A DNA stretch of 34,671 nucleotides from contig CACHJZ010000008.1 in assembly GCA_902580275.1 (NCBI GenBank), forward strand, positions 1 through 34,671, in the 5' to 3' direction. Below the pieces are notes generated by a model. That model had not been told where the DNA came from. It saw only the letters and a list, made by a program, of their open reading frames with translations, and did not search any database. Shown here one piece after another: positions 24,236-32,546 of this stretch. This stretch comes from an uncultured Pelagibacteraceae bacterium. Lineage in GTDB: Bacteria; Pseudomonadota; Alphaproteobacteria; Pelagibacterales; Pelagibacteraceae. Numbering within the stretch: position 1 is the stretch's first letter; each line of letters opens with the position of its first letter. A program made the translations under genes and the position numbers.

Positions 24236-24406
24236 TTATTGTCTGGTAGAAGCAATTTTGTTTTTACCAGACCCTTTTTTAACAACGTAATCTTGAGTTC
24301 CATTTGCTCCAACATCTACAGATTTGATAAGCGATCGAAAAAAAGACATTCTTCTCTCTTTCTTATCCTCTGACTTTAGCAAATTTCTAAATTCAAAAAC
24401 GTTCAT
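24236..24406 (-). CDS. small basic protein of unknown function, antisense to the glnA terminator
   Basis: This 56-residue ORF fills the gap between glnA and sufA. The product begins MNVFEFRNLLKSEDKKERRM and ends VVKKGSGKNKIASTRQ; it is rich in lysine and arginine and has no membrane segment. I recognise no family. It reads in the suf direction, 59 bases after the sufA stop, with no good ribosome site. Its last codons overlap the glnA terminator stem, so either the gene is real and shares the DNA, or the frame is fortuitous. Its composition looks protein-like. Confidence 0.45.
   Translation of the reverse strand: MNVFEFRNLLKSEDKKERRMSFFRSLIKSVDVGANGTQDYVVKKGSGKNKIASTRQ
24241..24280 (+). terminator. 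intrinsic terminator of glnA
   Basis: Stem GTCTGGTA (24241-24248) pairs with TACCAGAC (24265-24272) around a 16-base loop, and CC plus six T follow (24275-24280). It begins 12 bases after the glnA stop. This is the clearest Rho-independent terminator in the window. Confidence 0.8.
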
Positions 24407-24464
24407 GGTTAAGTTATATAATAGATATGCGTTTTACGCAAAGCTGATATGCTCAAAATGGATA

Positions 24465-24794
24465 CTATATTTTAAAGGACTCTCCACACCCACATCTCTC
24501 TGTTTCATTTGGGTTATTGAATACAAAGGATGACGAAAATTTATCTTTTTTATAATCCATTTGTGTTCCCAACAAATACATAACAGCTGCAGGATCAATA
24601 AATACTTTTACACCTTTATCTTCTATCATTTCATCATTAGGTTTTTTTTCTTTGGCATATTCCATAATGTAGGCCATTCCCGCACAACCTCCACTTTTAA
24701 CACCAACTCTTACCCCTAAAGACTTTTGATCCTTTGACATGATTTCCTTAATTCTTTCTGCGGCTCTATCACTTAGAGATATGATTTGGGTCAT
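24465..24794 (-). CDS. sufA: SufA/IscA-type iron-sulfur carrier
   Basis: This 109-residue A-type carrier of the HesB/IscA family has three conserved cysteines, C37 (SGGCAGM) and C101/C103 (CGCGESF). These bind iron or a transient cluster passed to client proteins. It is the last gene of the suf operon; its ATG overlaps the sufT stop as ATGA. Whether it is closer to SufA, ErpA or IscA cannot be settled here, but the operon position favours SufA. Confidence 0.9.
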   Translation of the reverse strand: MTQIISLSDRAAERIKEIMSKDQKSLGVRVGVKSGGCAGMAYIMEYAKEKKPNDEMIEDKGVKVFIDPAAVMYLLGTQMDYKKDKFSSSFVFNNPNETERCGCGESFKI

Positions 24795-25090
24795 AGATTT
24801 AACTCCAGTTTCGCGGCTTCTGACATCATTGATTTATCCCATGGCGGATCCCAAACTAGCTCTAAATCTACATCTTTAACGTCTTTAATTTCTTTAACAC
24901 TGTCTTTAACTTCCTTAGGCAGACTTTCTGCAACTGGGCAGTTAGGTGTAGTTAGGGTCATTTTTATTTTTACCATATTATCTTTTTCAACATTTATATC
25001 ATAAATTAAACCAAGCTCATATATATTGACTGGGATTTCTGGATCATAAATCTTCTTTATTTCGGTAATTATTTGATCTTTAAGTTCCAT
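24791..25090 (-). CDS. sufT: SufT / MIP18-family (DUF59) Fe-S assembly protein
   Basis: This is 99 residues from the ATG at 25090, one base after the sufU stop. A TTG at 25099 would add three residues by overlapping sufU and is less likely. DUF59 hallmarks are YDPEIPVNIYELGLIYDI (18-35 if counted from the longer start), TLTTPNCPVAE with the conserved cysteine, and VWDPPWDKSMMSEAAK near the end. SufT assists maturation of Fe-S proteins. It sits between sufU and sufA with overlapping or abutting ends. Confidence 0.9.
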   Translation of the reverse strand: MELKDQIITEIKKIYDPEIPVNIYELGLIYDINVEKDNMVKIKMTLTTPNCPVAESLPKEVKDSVKEIKDVKDVDLELVWDPPWDKSMMSEAAKLELNL

Positions 25091-25091
25091 T

Positions 25092-25562
25092 TTAATCAAA
25101 CTTTTCTGTATTTGTTTCCTCTTGAGAATTATTCATTGCAGATGTCAATGTGTGCCATGCTAAAGTAGCACATTTGACACGCATAGGATATTGTTTTACG
25201 CCAGAAAGCGACATTAGTTTTGTTTTCTCATTTTCACTGATAATTTTAGTTTTCATTTCAGGACTTTCTTTTATCATTTGAAGAAAATCTTCCACTAATT
25301 CTTTTACCTCTTTTTCTTTTTTTTCTTTCATTAAATCGGTCATTATAGATGCTGAGGCCATTGATATTGCACATCCACTTCCTTCAAAAGATATATCTGA
25401 GATATTTTTATTTTCATCAATTTTTAAAAAAACATGTACCTTGTCTCCACATAATGGATTGTGTCCTTTGGCATCTTTGTTAAAATTTTCCGTTTTACGT
25501 AAGTTTCTCGGATTCTTGCCATGATCCAAAATTATTTCTTGATATAATTCTTTTAAATCCAT
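25092..25562 (-). CDS. sufU: SufU/IscU-like iron-sulfur scaffold or sulfur-transfer protein
   Basis: This 156-residue protein has the SufU/NifU-N ligands C38 and D40 (NPLCGD), C64 (GSGCAISMAS) and C131 (RVKCATLAWHT). The insertion between C64 and C131 is typical of SufU rather than IscU. SufU takes persulfide sulfur from SufS for the SufBCD scaffold. The start overlaps the sufS stop by one base (TAATG). No SufE gene is seen here, so this is the likely sulfur acceptor of the operon. Confidence 0.92.
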   Translation of the reverse strand: MDLKELYQEIILDHGKNPRNLRKTENFNKDAKGHNPLCGDKVHVFLKIDENKNISDISFEGSGCAISMASASIMTDLMKEKKEKEVKELVEDFLQMIKESPEMKTKIISENEKTKLMSLSGVKQYPMRVKCATLAWHTLTSAMNNSQEETNTEKFD

Positions 25563-26779
25563 TATCTATCAAATATTTTTCTACATTTGTTAATTGACTC
25601 GTTTAATTTATCTAAATCATCCTTAGTATTATAAACACCTAACGATGCTCTTGCTGTAGCTGATAATCCAAGTTTATCATGTAAAATTTGACAACAATGA
25701 TGGCCTGCTCTTATAGCTACTCCATCTTCATCTAAAATAGTCGCAATATCGTGCGCATGTATCCCATCTAAGGTAAATGATAAGACAGATCCTTTGTTTT
25801 TTGGATTGCCTACAAGTTTAACTGAGTTATTTTTTCTTAATACTTCTTCACCGTATTTTGTAAGTTCACTCTCATGCTTTTCAATATTCTCAATACCTAT
25901 TTGATTTAAAAACTTTATAGATTCTCCAAATGCAATTACTTGGGCCGTTGCCATAGTGCCAGCTTCGTATTTGTTTGGAAGATCACCAAAAGATATTCCT
26001 TCTTTTTTAACTTCTCTAATCATACCTCCACCTCCTTGATATGGTGGTAAAGCATCAAGCCATTTTTTTTTTGCATACAGAACACCTAAACCAGTTGGTC
26101 CATACATTTTATGACATGAAATTGCATAAAAATCACAATCTATATCTTGCATGTCTAATTTTAAATGAGGTGCTCCCTGACAACCATCTATAAGAATAGG
26201 TATATTTTTTGAGTGAGCTAAAGATGTAATTTCTTTTATTGGCAAAATTGCTCCAGTAACATTTGATAAGTGTGTAATTGCAATCATTTTAGTTTTGGGT
26301 GTTATACTTTTTTCAATACTTTCAATGGTTATTTCACCATCATTATTTATTTCTGCAAAATTAATTTTAACACCCTTTAATTTTCTCAAATAATGCCACG
26401 GAACATAGTTTGAATGATGTTCTAATTCCGTAAGAAGTATCTCATCCCCCTCATTTAAAAACTTTTGTCCAAAAGTGTTTGCTACTAAATTAATTGCTTC
26501 AGTTGCACCTTTAGTAAATACGATTTCATTAGGATCTTTAGCATTTATATATTTTTGCATCATTGTTCTTGTATTTTCATAAAGATTAGTTGCAGCAACA
26601 GCTAAATAATGCACACTTCTACCGACATTAGAGAATTCTTTTGTATAAAAATCATAAATTCTATCCACAACCATCTGAGGTTTCTGTGATGAGTTGGCAC
26701 TATCAAGATATACTAAATCATTGTTATGAACTTTGTTATTAAATATTGGAAATTGTTTTTTTATATTATTTATATTCAT
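25562..26779 (-). CDS. sufS: cysteine desulfurase SufS
   Basis: This 405-residue PLP enzyme removes sulfur from cysteine. The Schiff-base lysine is K224 in SCHKMYGPTG, and the persulfide cysteine is C362 in RAGHHCCQIL (E. coli SufS C364), with an extra cysteine, C363, just after it. TELEHHSN and GATEAINLVA are also present. The gene overlaps sufD by four bases (ATGA) and sufU by one, so translation of the whole block appears coupled. Confidence 0.95.
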   Translation of the reverse strand: MNINNIKKQFPIFNNKVHNNDLVYLDSANSSQKPQMVVDRIYDFYTKEFSNVGRSVHYLAVAATNLYENTRTMMQKYINAKDPNEIVFTKGATEAINLVANTFGQKFLNEGDEILLTELEHHSNYVPWHYLRKLKGVKINFAEINNDGEITIESIEKSITPKTKMIAITHLSNVTGAILPIKEITSLAHSKNIPILIDGCQGAPHLKLDMQDIDCDFYAISCHKMYGPTGLGVLYAKKKWLDALPPYQGGGGMIREVKKEGISFGDLPNKYEAGTMATAQVIAFGESIKFLNQIGIENIEKHESELTKYGEEVLRKNNSVKLVGNPKNKGSVLSFTLDGIHAHDIATILDEDGVAIRAGHHCCQILHDKLGLSATARASLGVYNTKDDLDKLNESINKCRKIFDR

Positions 26780-28020
26780 TGATTTAATTCCATAGTTTTT
26801 TTTACAAAATTTTTAATTTCTTCATCAGTAATTTTCTCAATCACATCAAGAAAGAAACCACTTATTAAAAGTTTTTTAGCTTGTTCGTAGTTTAGTCCCC
26901 TAGATCTCAAATAAAATATTGAATTTTCGTTAAGGCTTCCTGATGCAGAACCGTGTGAACACTTCACATCATCGGCATATATTTCAAGTTCAGGCTTTGC
27001 ATTAAACTCAGTATTTTTATCTAATAGAATACATTTGCTTAATTGGTAACCGTCAGTTTTCTGTGCATCTGGACTTACATAAATTTTACCCTGATATACG
27101 GACCTAGATTTATCATCAAGAACACTTTTGATTAACTGATAACTTTTTGTATTTTCAACTAAGTGATTAACACTCGTCCTAATTTCATGATGCTTATCAG
27201 AGTTTAATGAAAATACTCCATTAATAAATGCAGATGAATATTGGCCATTTAAATTACAGTTGATTTCGTTTTTTAAAAATTTTGAACCATTAGATAAAAT
27301 AAATGTTTCTGAAACACTATTCTTTGATTGATCAATATTATTATACGAATACTTAATATTACTATTCTGTGATTTATCTATCTTAAAGTTTTTTAAGATT
27401 GCATTTTCTTTTACTGTAAAATTATAAAATGTGTTGATAAAATTTTTTTCACTTTTTTCTTCATAAATATCAACTATTTTTAAAGAACTGTTTTCTTCTA
27501 AAATAAAATTTAATTGGGAGTTTAATGTTGTTGAACTGATATTATTAGTTGAAACATGATAAATTATTAATGGCTTATTCATGTTATAATTTTTCGAAAT
27601 AGTTATTTTGTAAAAATTTCTACAAAACGCATTATTTAAATTTAAGAGTGAATTTTTACTTTCAATTTTTGTGCTGATATCTAGCTCTTTTAATATTATT
27701 ACTTTATCTTTATCCTCAAAACTAAAATCTATTTCTTCTACTTTACCGTTAATAAATATTATTTTATTGTGGTCAAAGTTTTTAACAATTAAAGCGTTCT
27801 CAATTAAATTTTCTTTTGATGGATCTATATAAAAATTTAATTCTCCAATATTCTTATTAATAATTTGGTTTAGATCTGAAAATTTCCAATTTTCTAATTT
27901 TCTTCCAGGAAAACCATTTTTTATAAAATTTTCTAAATTATTTTTTTTAAAACCTATTTCATCATTTGATGAATAATTTTTAAAAGTTTTGTCAAAATCT
28001 GTTTTAATTTTAGTTTCCAT
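26776..28020 (-). CDS. sufD: SufD subunit of the SufBCD scaffold
   Basis: This 414-residue beta-helix protein is diverged in its N-terminal half but clear in its C-terminal core: YQGKIYVSPDAQKTDGYQ, LEIYADDVKCSHGSASG with H356 (counterpart of the cluster-site histidine of E. coli SufD) and FYLRSRGL. It pairs with SufB and with SufC to build clusters. It abuts sufC with no gap and overlaps sufS by four bases. The N-terminal half is unusually rich in Asn, Lys and Phe, as expected in such an A+T-rich genome. Confidence 0.92.
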   Translation of the reverse strand: METKIKTDFDKTFKNYSSNDEIGFKKNNLENFIKNGFPGRKLENWKFSDLNQIINKNIGELNFYIDPSKENLIENALIVKNFDHNKIIFINGKVEEIDFSFEDKDKVIILKELDISTKIESKNSLLNLNNAFCRNFYKITISKNYNMNKPLIIYHVSTNNISSTTLNSQLNFILEENSSLKIVDIYEEKSEKNFINTFYNFTVKENAILKNFKIDKSQNSNIKYSYNNIDQSKNSVSETFILSNGSKFLKNEINCNLNGQYSSAFINGVFSLNSDKHHEIRTSVNHLVENTKSYQLIKSVLDDKSRSVYQGKIYVSPDAQKTDGYQLSKCILLDKNTEFNAKPELEIYADDVKCSHGSASGSLNENSIFYLRSRGLNYEQAKKLLISGFFLDVIEKITDEEIKNFVKKTMELNQ

Positions 28021-28755
28021 TTAATTTATATTTTCGTAGCCTTTGCTCTCAAGTTCCAAAGCTAATTCAGGTCCACCTGATTTTTTAATTTTACCGTCAA
28101 TTAAAACATGGACAAAATCAGGCTTTATATATTCAAGCAGTCTTTGGTAGTGAGTGATTATTAAGAATGCATTATTTTTTTTTCTTAAAGAATTTACTCC
28201 ATTAGCAACTATTTTTAGTGCATCAATGTCTAATCCTGAATCTGTTTCATCAAGAATTGATAATTTTGGACTCAATATAGACATTTGTAAAATTTCATTT
28301 TTCTTTTTTTCACCTCCAGAAAAACCTACATTTAGTTGTCTACTTAATTTTTCTTCATCAAATTTTAATTCTTTTGATTTTTCTTTAACAACTTTAAGAA
28401 ATTCAATTGCGTCTAATTCTTTTTCTCCTCTTGCTTTTCTTATTGCGTTTAAAGATGTTTTAAGAAAAATATTTGTATTTACACCTGGAATTTCTAGTGG
28501 ATACTGAAATGCTAAAAAGATACCTTTATGTGCTCTTTCTTCTGTTTCGAGTTCAAAAAGATCTTTATTTTCGAACAGCACCTCTCCTGATACGTCATAC
28601 CCTTTTTTACCTGATAAAATATTGGATAATGTACTTTTTCCTGATCCATTTGGGCCCATAATAGCATGAACCTCTCCAGCTTTAATTTCCAAATTAAAAC
28701 CGTTTAAAATAGATTTTTTATCTACATTTGCTTTTAAATTGTTAATTTTTAACAT
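28021..28755 (-). CDS. sufC: SufC ATPase of the SufBCD scaffold
   Basis: This 244-residue ABC-type ATPase has Walker A GPNGSGKST (34-42), signature FSGGEKKKNE (145-154) and Walker B LSILDETDSGLD (165-176), all in the SufC form. It is cytoplasmic and drives conformational change of SufB-SufD during cluster assembly. Its start overlaps the sufB stop by one base (TAATG), matching the coupling seen across the operon. Confidence 0.96.
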   Translation of the reverse strand: MLKINNLKANVDKKSILNGFNLEIKAGEVHAIMGPNGSGKSTLSNILSGKKGYDVSGEVLFENKDLFELETEERAHKGIFLAFQYPLEIPGVNTNIFLKTSLNAIRKARGEKELDAIEFLKVVKEKSKELKFDEEKLSRQLNVGFSGGEKKKNEILQMSILSPKLSILDETDSGLDIDALKIVANGVNSLRKKNNAFLIITHYQRLLEYIKPDFVHVLIDGKIKKSGGPELALELESKGYENIN

Positions 28756-30191
28756 TACCCTACACTTCCTTCTAGACTGATACCAACAAGTTTTTGTGCT
28801 TCAACAGCAAATTCCATTGGTAATTGTTGGAGAACTTCTTTACAAAATCCATTTACTATTAATCCAACAGCTTCTTCTTGGTTCAAGCCTCTTTGTTGGC
28901 AATAATGCAATTGGTCTTCACTAATTTTTGATGTTGTTGCCTCGTGAGCAATATTTGAATTTGAATTTTTATTTTTTATATATGGTATTGTGTGGGCTCC
29001 ACATTTGTTACCCATTAAAAGAGAGTCGCATTGGGTGTAGTTATTAGAATTTTCTGCATTAGGAGATATATCAACTAAGCCTCTGTAAGTCATATCTGAT
29101 AACCCTGCACTAATTCCTTTAGATATAATTTTGCTTTTTGTATTTTTTCCTAAGTGTATCATTTTTGTGCCAGTGTCTGCTTTTTGATGATTGTTTGTTA
29201 TAGCGATTGAGTAAAACTCACCAATTGAATTATCACCTTTCAGTATGCAACTTGGATATTTCCAAGTGATAGCTGATCCAGTTTCAACTTGCGTCCAAGA
29301 TATTTTTGAATTATTTCCTTTGCATAAACCTCTTTTTGTTACAAAATTATAAATACCACCTTTCCCATCTTTATCTCCGGGGTACCAATTTTGAACTGTA
29401 GAATATTTTATTTCTGCATCATCTAATGCAATTAGTTCAACATTTGCAGCATGAAGTTGATTTTCATCTCTCATAGGAGCAGTACATCCTTCTAAATAAC
29501 TTACATAACTTCCTTTATCTGCAATAATTAAAGTTCTTTCAAACTGTCCAGTATCTGAAGCATTAATTCTAAAATAGGTTGATAATTCCATTGGACACCT
29601 AACTCCCTCTGGGATGTAAACAAATGAACCATCAGTAAATACCGCTGAATTCAAAGTAGCAAAATAATGATCTGTTATTGGTATAACTGTCCCTAAATAT
29701 TTTTTAACTAAATCAGGGTGTTTTTGTACAGCCTCAGATATTGAACAAAATATAATTCCATGTTTAGTCAAGGTATCTTTAAATGTTGTCGCAACTGAAA
29801 CTGAGTCAAAAACAGCATCAACCGCTATACCATTTAGTCTTTTCTGTTCATCAAGTGGGATGCCTAACTTTTTATATGTTTCTAATAGTTTAGGATCTAG
29901 ATCTTCTAATTTTTTTGGCTTTTCACTAAAATTTTTTGGTGCAGAATAATAATACAAATCTTGATAATTTATTTTTGGATATTTTGGTTTTTGCCAATTA
30001 GGCTCTTCTAAAACTTTTAATCTTTTATAAGCTTTTAATCTCCAATCTAACAACCATTGTGGTTCCTTTTTTATATTCGATATAAATTTGATGACTTCTT
30101 CACTAAGCCCCTTTGGTGCTTTAATATTTTCAATATCAGTTGAAAAACCATATTTGTAATCTTTTATAATATCTAAATTTTTTTCGTCCAT
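28755..30191 (-). CDS. sufB: SufB subunit of the SufBCD scaffold
   Basis: This 478-residue protein has the SufB core. C388 (NYTQCDSLL) and E417 (AHEATTSKI) keep the 29-residue spacing of E. coli C405 and E434, the residues implicated in cluster assembly. [18 protein letters not shown] and [17 protein letters not shown] are further family segments. It is the first structural gene after iscR and overlaps its stop by one base. Confidence 0.96.
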   Translation of the reverse strand: MDEKNLDIIKDYKYGFSTDIENIKAPKGLSEEVIKFISNIKKEPQWLLDWRLKAYKRLKVLEEPNWQKPKYPKINYQDLYYYSAPKNFSEKPKKLEDLDPKLLETYKKLGIPLDEQKRLNGIAVDAVFDSVSVATTFKDTLTKHGIIFCSISEAVQKHPDLVKKYLGTVIPITDHYFATLNSAVFTDGSFVYIPEGVRCPMELSTYFRINASDTGQFERTLIIADKGSYVSYLEGCTAPMRDENQLHAANVELIALDDAEIKYSTVQNWYPGDKDGKGGIYNFVTKRGLCKGNNSKISWTQVETGSAITWKYPSCILKGDNSIGEFYSIAITNNHQKADTGTKMIHLGKNTKSKIISKGISAGLSDMTYRGLVDISPNAENSNNYTQCDSLLMGNKCGAHTIPYIKNKNSNSNIAHEATTSKISEDQLHYCQQRGLNQEEAVGLIVNGFCKEVLQQLPMEFAVEAQKLVGISLEGSVG

Positions 30192-30613
30192 TAGTAATTC
30201 CTCTCTTTATTTACTAAAAGATCACTTAGATTTTTATTCTCAAAAAAATTATTAATATATATGTCAAGTTCATCCCATAATTCATGTGTTATACATTTTA
30301 CTGATTTTCCATTGCATCCTTTTTTTGAATCTTTTTTACATCCAACTGTTTTTACTTTTTGATCAACAGCTTGAAAAATTTCAGATAATTTAATATTTTT
30401 TGGATCTCGCCTTAAAACATATCCACCATTTGTTCCACGTACACTTTTAACTATTTCGTTTTTTTTTAATTTTAAAAAAATTTGTTCAAGGTAAAGTAAA
30501 GAAATACTTTGCCTCAATGAAATATCTCTCAAACTCACAGGATTATTTATTGGAAACTTTGACATGTCTGCCAAAGCCATAACTGCATATCTAGATTTAG
30601 TATTTAGCTTCAT
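30191..30613 (-). CDS. iscR: IscR-type Rrf2 transcription regulator of the suf operon
   Basis: This 140-residue winged-helix Rrf2 protein has a DNA-binding domain at residues 1-65 ([12 protein letters not shown] and [11 protein letters not shown]). The cluster ligands C92, C100, C107 and H110 match the Cys3-His arrangement of IscR, with two extra residues in each cysteine spacing. A [2Fe-2S] form is expected to repress its own operon, and a good IscR type-1 site lies just upstream. It is translationally coupled to sufB. Cluster-dependent feedback on Fe-S synthesis is the likely role. Confidence 0.93.
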   Translation of the reverse strand: MKLNTKSRYAVMALADMSKFPINNPVSLRDISLRQSISLLYLEQIFLKLKKNEIVKSVRGTNGGYVLRRDPKNIKLSEIFQAVDQKVKTVGCKKDSKKGCNGKSVKCITHELWDELDIYINNFFENKNLSDLLVNKERNY

Positions 30614-30625
30614 ATTATCAATAAT

Positions 30626-30662
30626 TATGCGGGTTATATATATACCCGACTAAAATAGTCAA
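30626..30662 (-). promoter_or_regulatory. candidate sigma70 promoter of the iscR-suf operon
   Basis: On the minus strand a TTGACT -35 box (30662-30657) is followed 16-18 bases later by TATATA/TATAAC (-10, about 30640-30633). Transcription would begin near 30626, a dozen bases before the iscR ATG. The -35 box lies inside the IscR-like operator, the geometry expected for repression. Confidence 0.5.
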
Positions 30663-30666
30663 GTAT
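30642..30666. promoter_or_regulatory. IscR type-1-like operator
   Basis: A 25-bp dyad reads ATACCCGACT, then AAAAT, then AGTCAAGTAT. Every position agrees with the enterobacterial IscR type-1 pattern (ATA-S-YY-GACT, R-WWW-Y, AGTC-RR-S-TAT). It covers the -35 box of the iscR-suf promoter. Confidence 0.75.
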
Positions 30667-30749
30667 TACAAAAATTAAAAAGACTCGCAAATTGTCATCA
30701 GTATGTGTTAAACAAAGTTTTTTTGTGAGAATAGTTCGCATTAACATTT

Positions 30750-31406
30750 ATGGATAGTAAAATTTTAGAAATATTTATTCCTGGACCTGCAGGAAGGCTA
30801 GAAGCAAAATATTTTAAGAGTAAAAAAAATACATCACCAATTGCTTTAGTGCTTCAACCACATCCTCAGTATGGTGGAACAATGAACAATAAAGTTGTGG
30901 TTGATACATTCCATACTTTTATGGAAAATAATTTTTCCGTTTGTAGAGTAAATTTTAGAGGCGTTGGAAGAAGCGACGGAGATTTTGACAACGGTCAAGG
31001 TGAACTTGCAGATGCTGCAGCCGCTCTTGATTGGTTAGAAAGAGAAAACTTAGATAATTCTCAGTGTTGGGTATCTGGTTTTTCTTTTGGTTCTTTAATC
31101 GCTATGCAATTATTAATGAGAAGACCTGAAATAAATCGCTTTATAGCAATCTCACCTCAACCCAATGTATACGATTTTTCTTTTCTTTCACCCTGTCCCA
31201 CTTCAGGTTTAATGGTATACGGAAAAAAAGATGAACTTGTGCCTGCAGAATTTATAAATGAGCTAGATAAAAGATTAAGTGCTCAAAAAGGAATTAAAGT
31301 CGATTTTCAATCTATATCTGACGCAAATCATTTTTTTTCAAAGTCAGAAAAAGATTTAGCAAAAGCTTTAGATAAATATATAAAGAAAGAAACAACAGTT
31401 TTTTAA
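30750..31406 (+). CDS. alpha/beta hydrolase
   Basis: This 218-residue alpha/beta hydrolase has a serine nucleophile elbow GFSFGS (S112), an acid at D161 (YGKKDELVP) and H194 (DANHFF), a full catalytic triad. The LQPHPQYGG and FRGVGRSDG segments mark the family of short prokaryotic hydrolases annotated as esterase/dienelactone-hydrolase-like. The substrate is unknown. It is divergent from the iscR-suf operon across 136 bases and stands alone on its strand. Confidence 0.85.
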   Translation: MDSKILEIFIPGPAGRLEAKYFKSKKNTSPIALVLQPHPQYGGTMNNKVVVDTFHTFMENNFSVCRVNFRGVGRSDGDFDNGQGELADAAAALDWLERENLDNSQCWVSGFSFGSLIAMQLLMRRPEINRFIAISPQPNVYDFSFLSPCPTSGLMVYGKKDELVPAEFINELDKRLSAQKGIKVDFQSISDANHFFSKSEKDLAKALDKYIKKETTVF

Positions 31407-31412
31407 ACTGTT
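31394..31412. terminator. possible bidirectional terminator between convergent genes
   Basis: AACAGTTT and AAACTGTT form a perfect eight-base inverted repeat with a three-base loop. It spans the stop codons of the hydrolase and anmK genes. The stem is A+T-rich and lacks a clean T-tail, so the call is weak. Confidence 0.35.
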
Positions 31413-32487
31413 AAATAATTGTACCACCTATTAGATCTTTGCTGCATCCTGTAGTAGTAGGAAATGAAATTGGTAATTTTAAAAATGATCGAATCGCAAG
31501 ATATGCAAAAGCTTGGGACTCTACAAAATCACCATCTATTTTAAAATCGTCAATATTTGTTATTTTTTTATTAATTTTATTTTCTAGTCTTTCAACTAAA
31601 TAATTATTTTTTCTTCCACCTCCACAAGTAATAATATTTTTTGATGATATTTTATTTACAATTATTTCTGTTGTATACTCGGTTATAGTTGCAGCACCAT
31701 CTTCAAGATTTAAACCTCTAAATGAAGAAATATCAAAATCATTTATGTCATAACTTCTTTTACTATTTATTTCATTGTTAAAGTAAGTATCTAATGATTG
31801 ATCTAATAAAATCTTATTCACTTTTCCTGATCTGGCAATAAGACCATCTTTATCATATTTTTTTTTAGTTTTTTGTCTTATCCATAAATCTATAAGACAA
31901 TTACCAGGTCCTAAATCTTTAGCGCTAAATTTAAATTTTTCATCTATATAGGTTTCATTCGTAATTCCACCTATATTTAAAAAAATAACATTATTTCTTT
32001 TAATTTTTTTTGCTATTACAGAGTGGTAAACTGGGGCTAATGGAGCACCATTGCCATTATTTTTAATATCGTTTTCTCTAAAGTTATAAACTATTTTTTT
32101 TTTTAATAATTGTGATAAAAGTCTGCCATCTCCTAATTGCTTAGATATTTTTTCTTCTGGATTATGATAAATAGTGTGTCCATGAAAACCAATTAAGTTG
32201 ATTTCATTATTTGAATTTTTTAAAATCTTATCTGCAAATTCTGCATGTAAAATAGTTATTTCTCTCTCAAGTGTATTTAAGTCGTTTTGATGATATTTTA
32301 AGTCCTTATAATTGATTATTTTATTTCGAAGATCAGACAGTTTATTGTTGAAATTATTGTCGTATTTATAATAAAAATTTTCAATAACCTCAAAATTATC
32401 AATACCATTTGAATATATTATTGATCCATCGATACCATCCATTGAAGTTCCACTCATCAAACCTAAACAGTAAAAGTTTTTTATCAT
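31411..32487 (-). CDS. anmK: anhydro-N-acetylmuramic acid kinase
   Basis: This 358-residue ASKHA-fold kinase has the AnmK signature LMSGTSMDGIDG (10-21), GFHGHTIYH, NIGGITN and FxAxDLGPGN-like (FSAKDLGPGN), and CGGGRKN near the end. It phosphorylates and opens 1,6-anhydro-MurNAc during peptidoglycan recycling. It is divergent from tyrS by 59 bases; AnmK beside TyrS is a familiar pairing in alphaproteobacteria. Confidence 0.93.
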   Translation of the reverse strand: MIKNFYCLGLMSGTSMDGIDGSIIYSNGIDNFEVIENFYYKYDNNFNNKLSDLRNKIINYKDLKYHQNDLNTLEREITILHAEFADKILKNSNNEINLIGFHGHTIYHNPEEKISKQLGDGRLLSQLLKKKIVYNFRENDIKNNGNGAPLAPVYHSVIAKKIKRNNVIFLNIGGITNETYIDEKFKFSAKDLGPGNCLIDLWIRQKTKKKYDKDGLIARSGKVNKILLDQSLDTYFNNEINSKRSYDINDFDISSFRGLNLEDGAATITEYTTEIIVNKISSKNIITCGGGRKNNYLVERLENKINKKITNIDDFKIDGDFVESQAFAYLAIRSFLKLPISFPTTTGCSKDLIGGTII

Positions 32488-32546
32488 AAATATTTTTTAA
32501 TTACCTTAAATATCAAGTATATTAATTTTACACTTTTTTAAAAAAA

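Noticed and set aside
24424..24451. Terminator after sufA from TGCGT-TTT-ACGCA
   Set aside because: The stem is only five bases and no T-run follows on the minus strand.
24324..24533. Plus-strand 69-codon frame between glnA and sufA
   Set aside because: It runs antisense through the end of sufA and the small minus-strand frame, has no family resemblance and no ribosome site.
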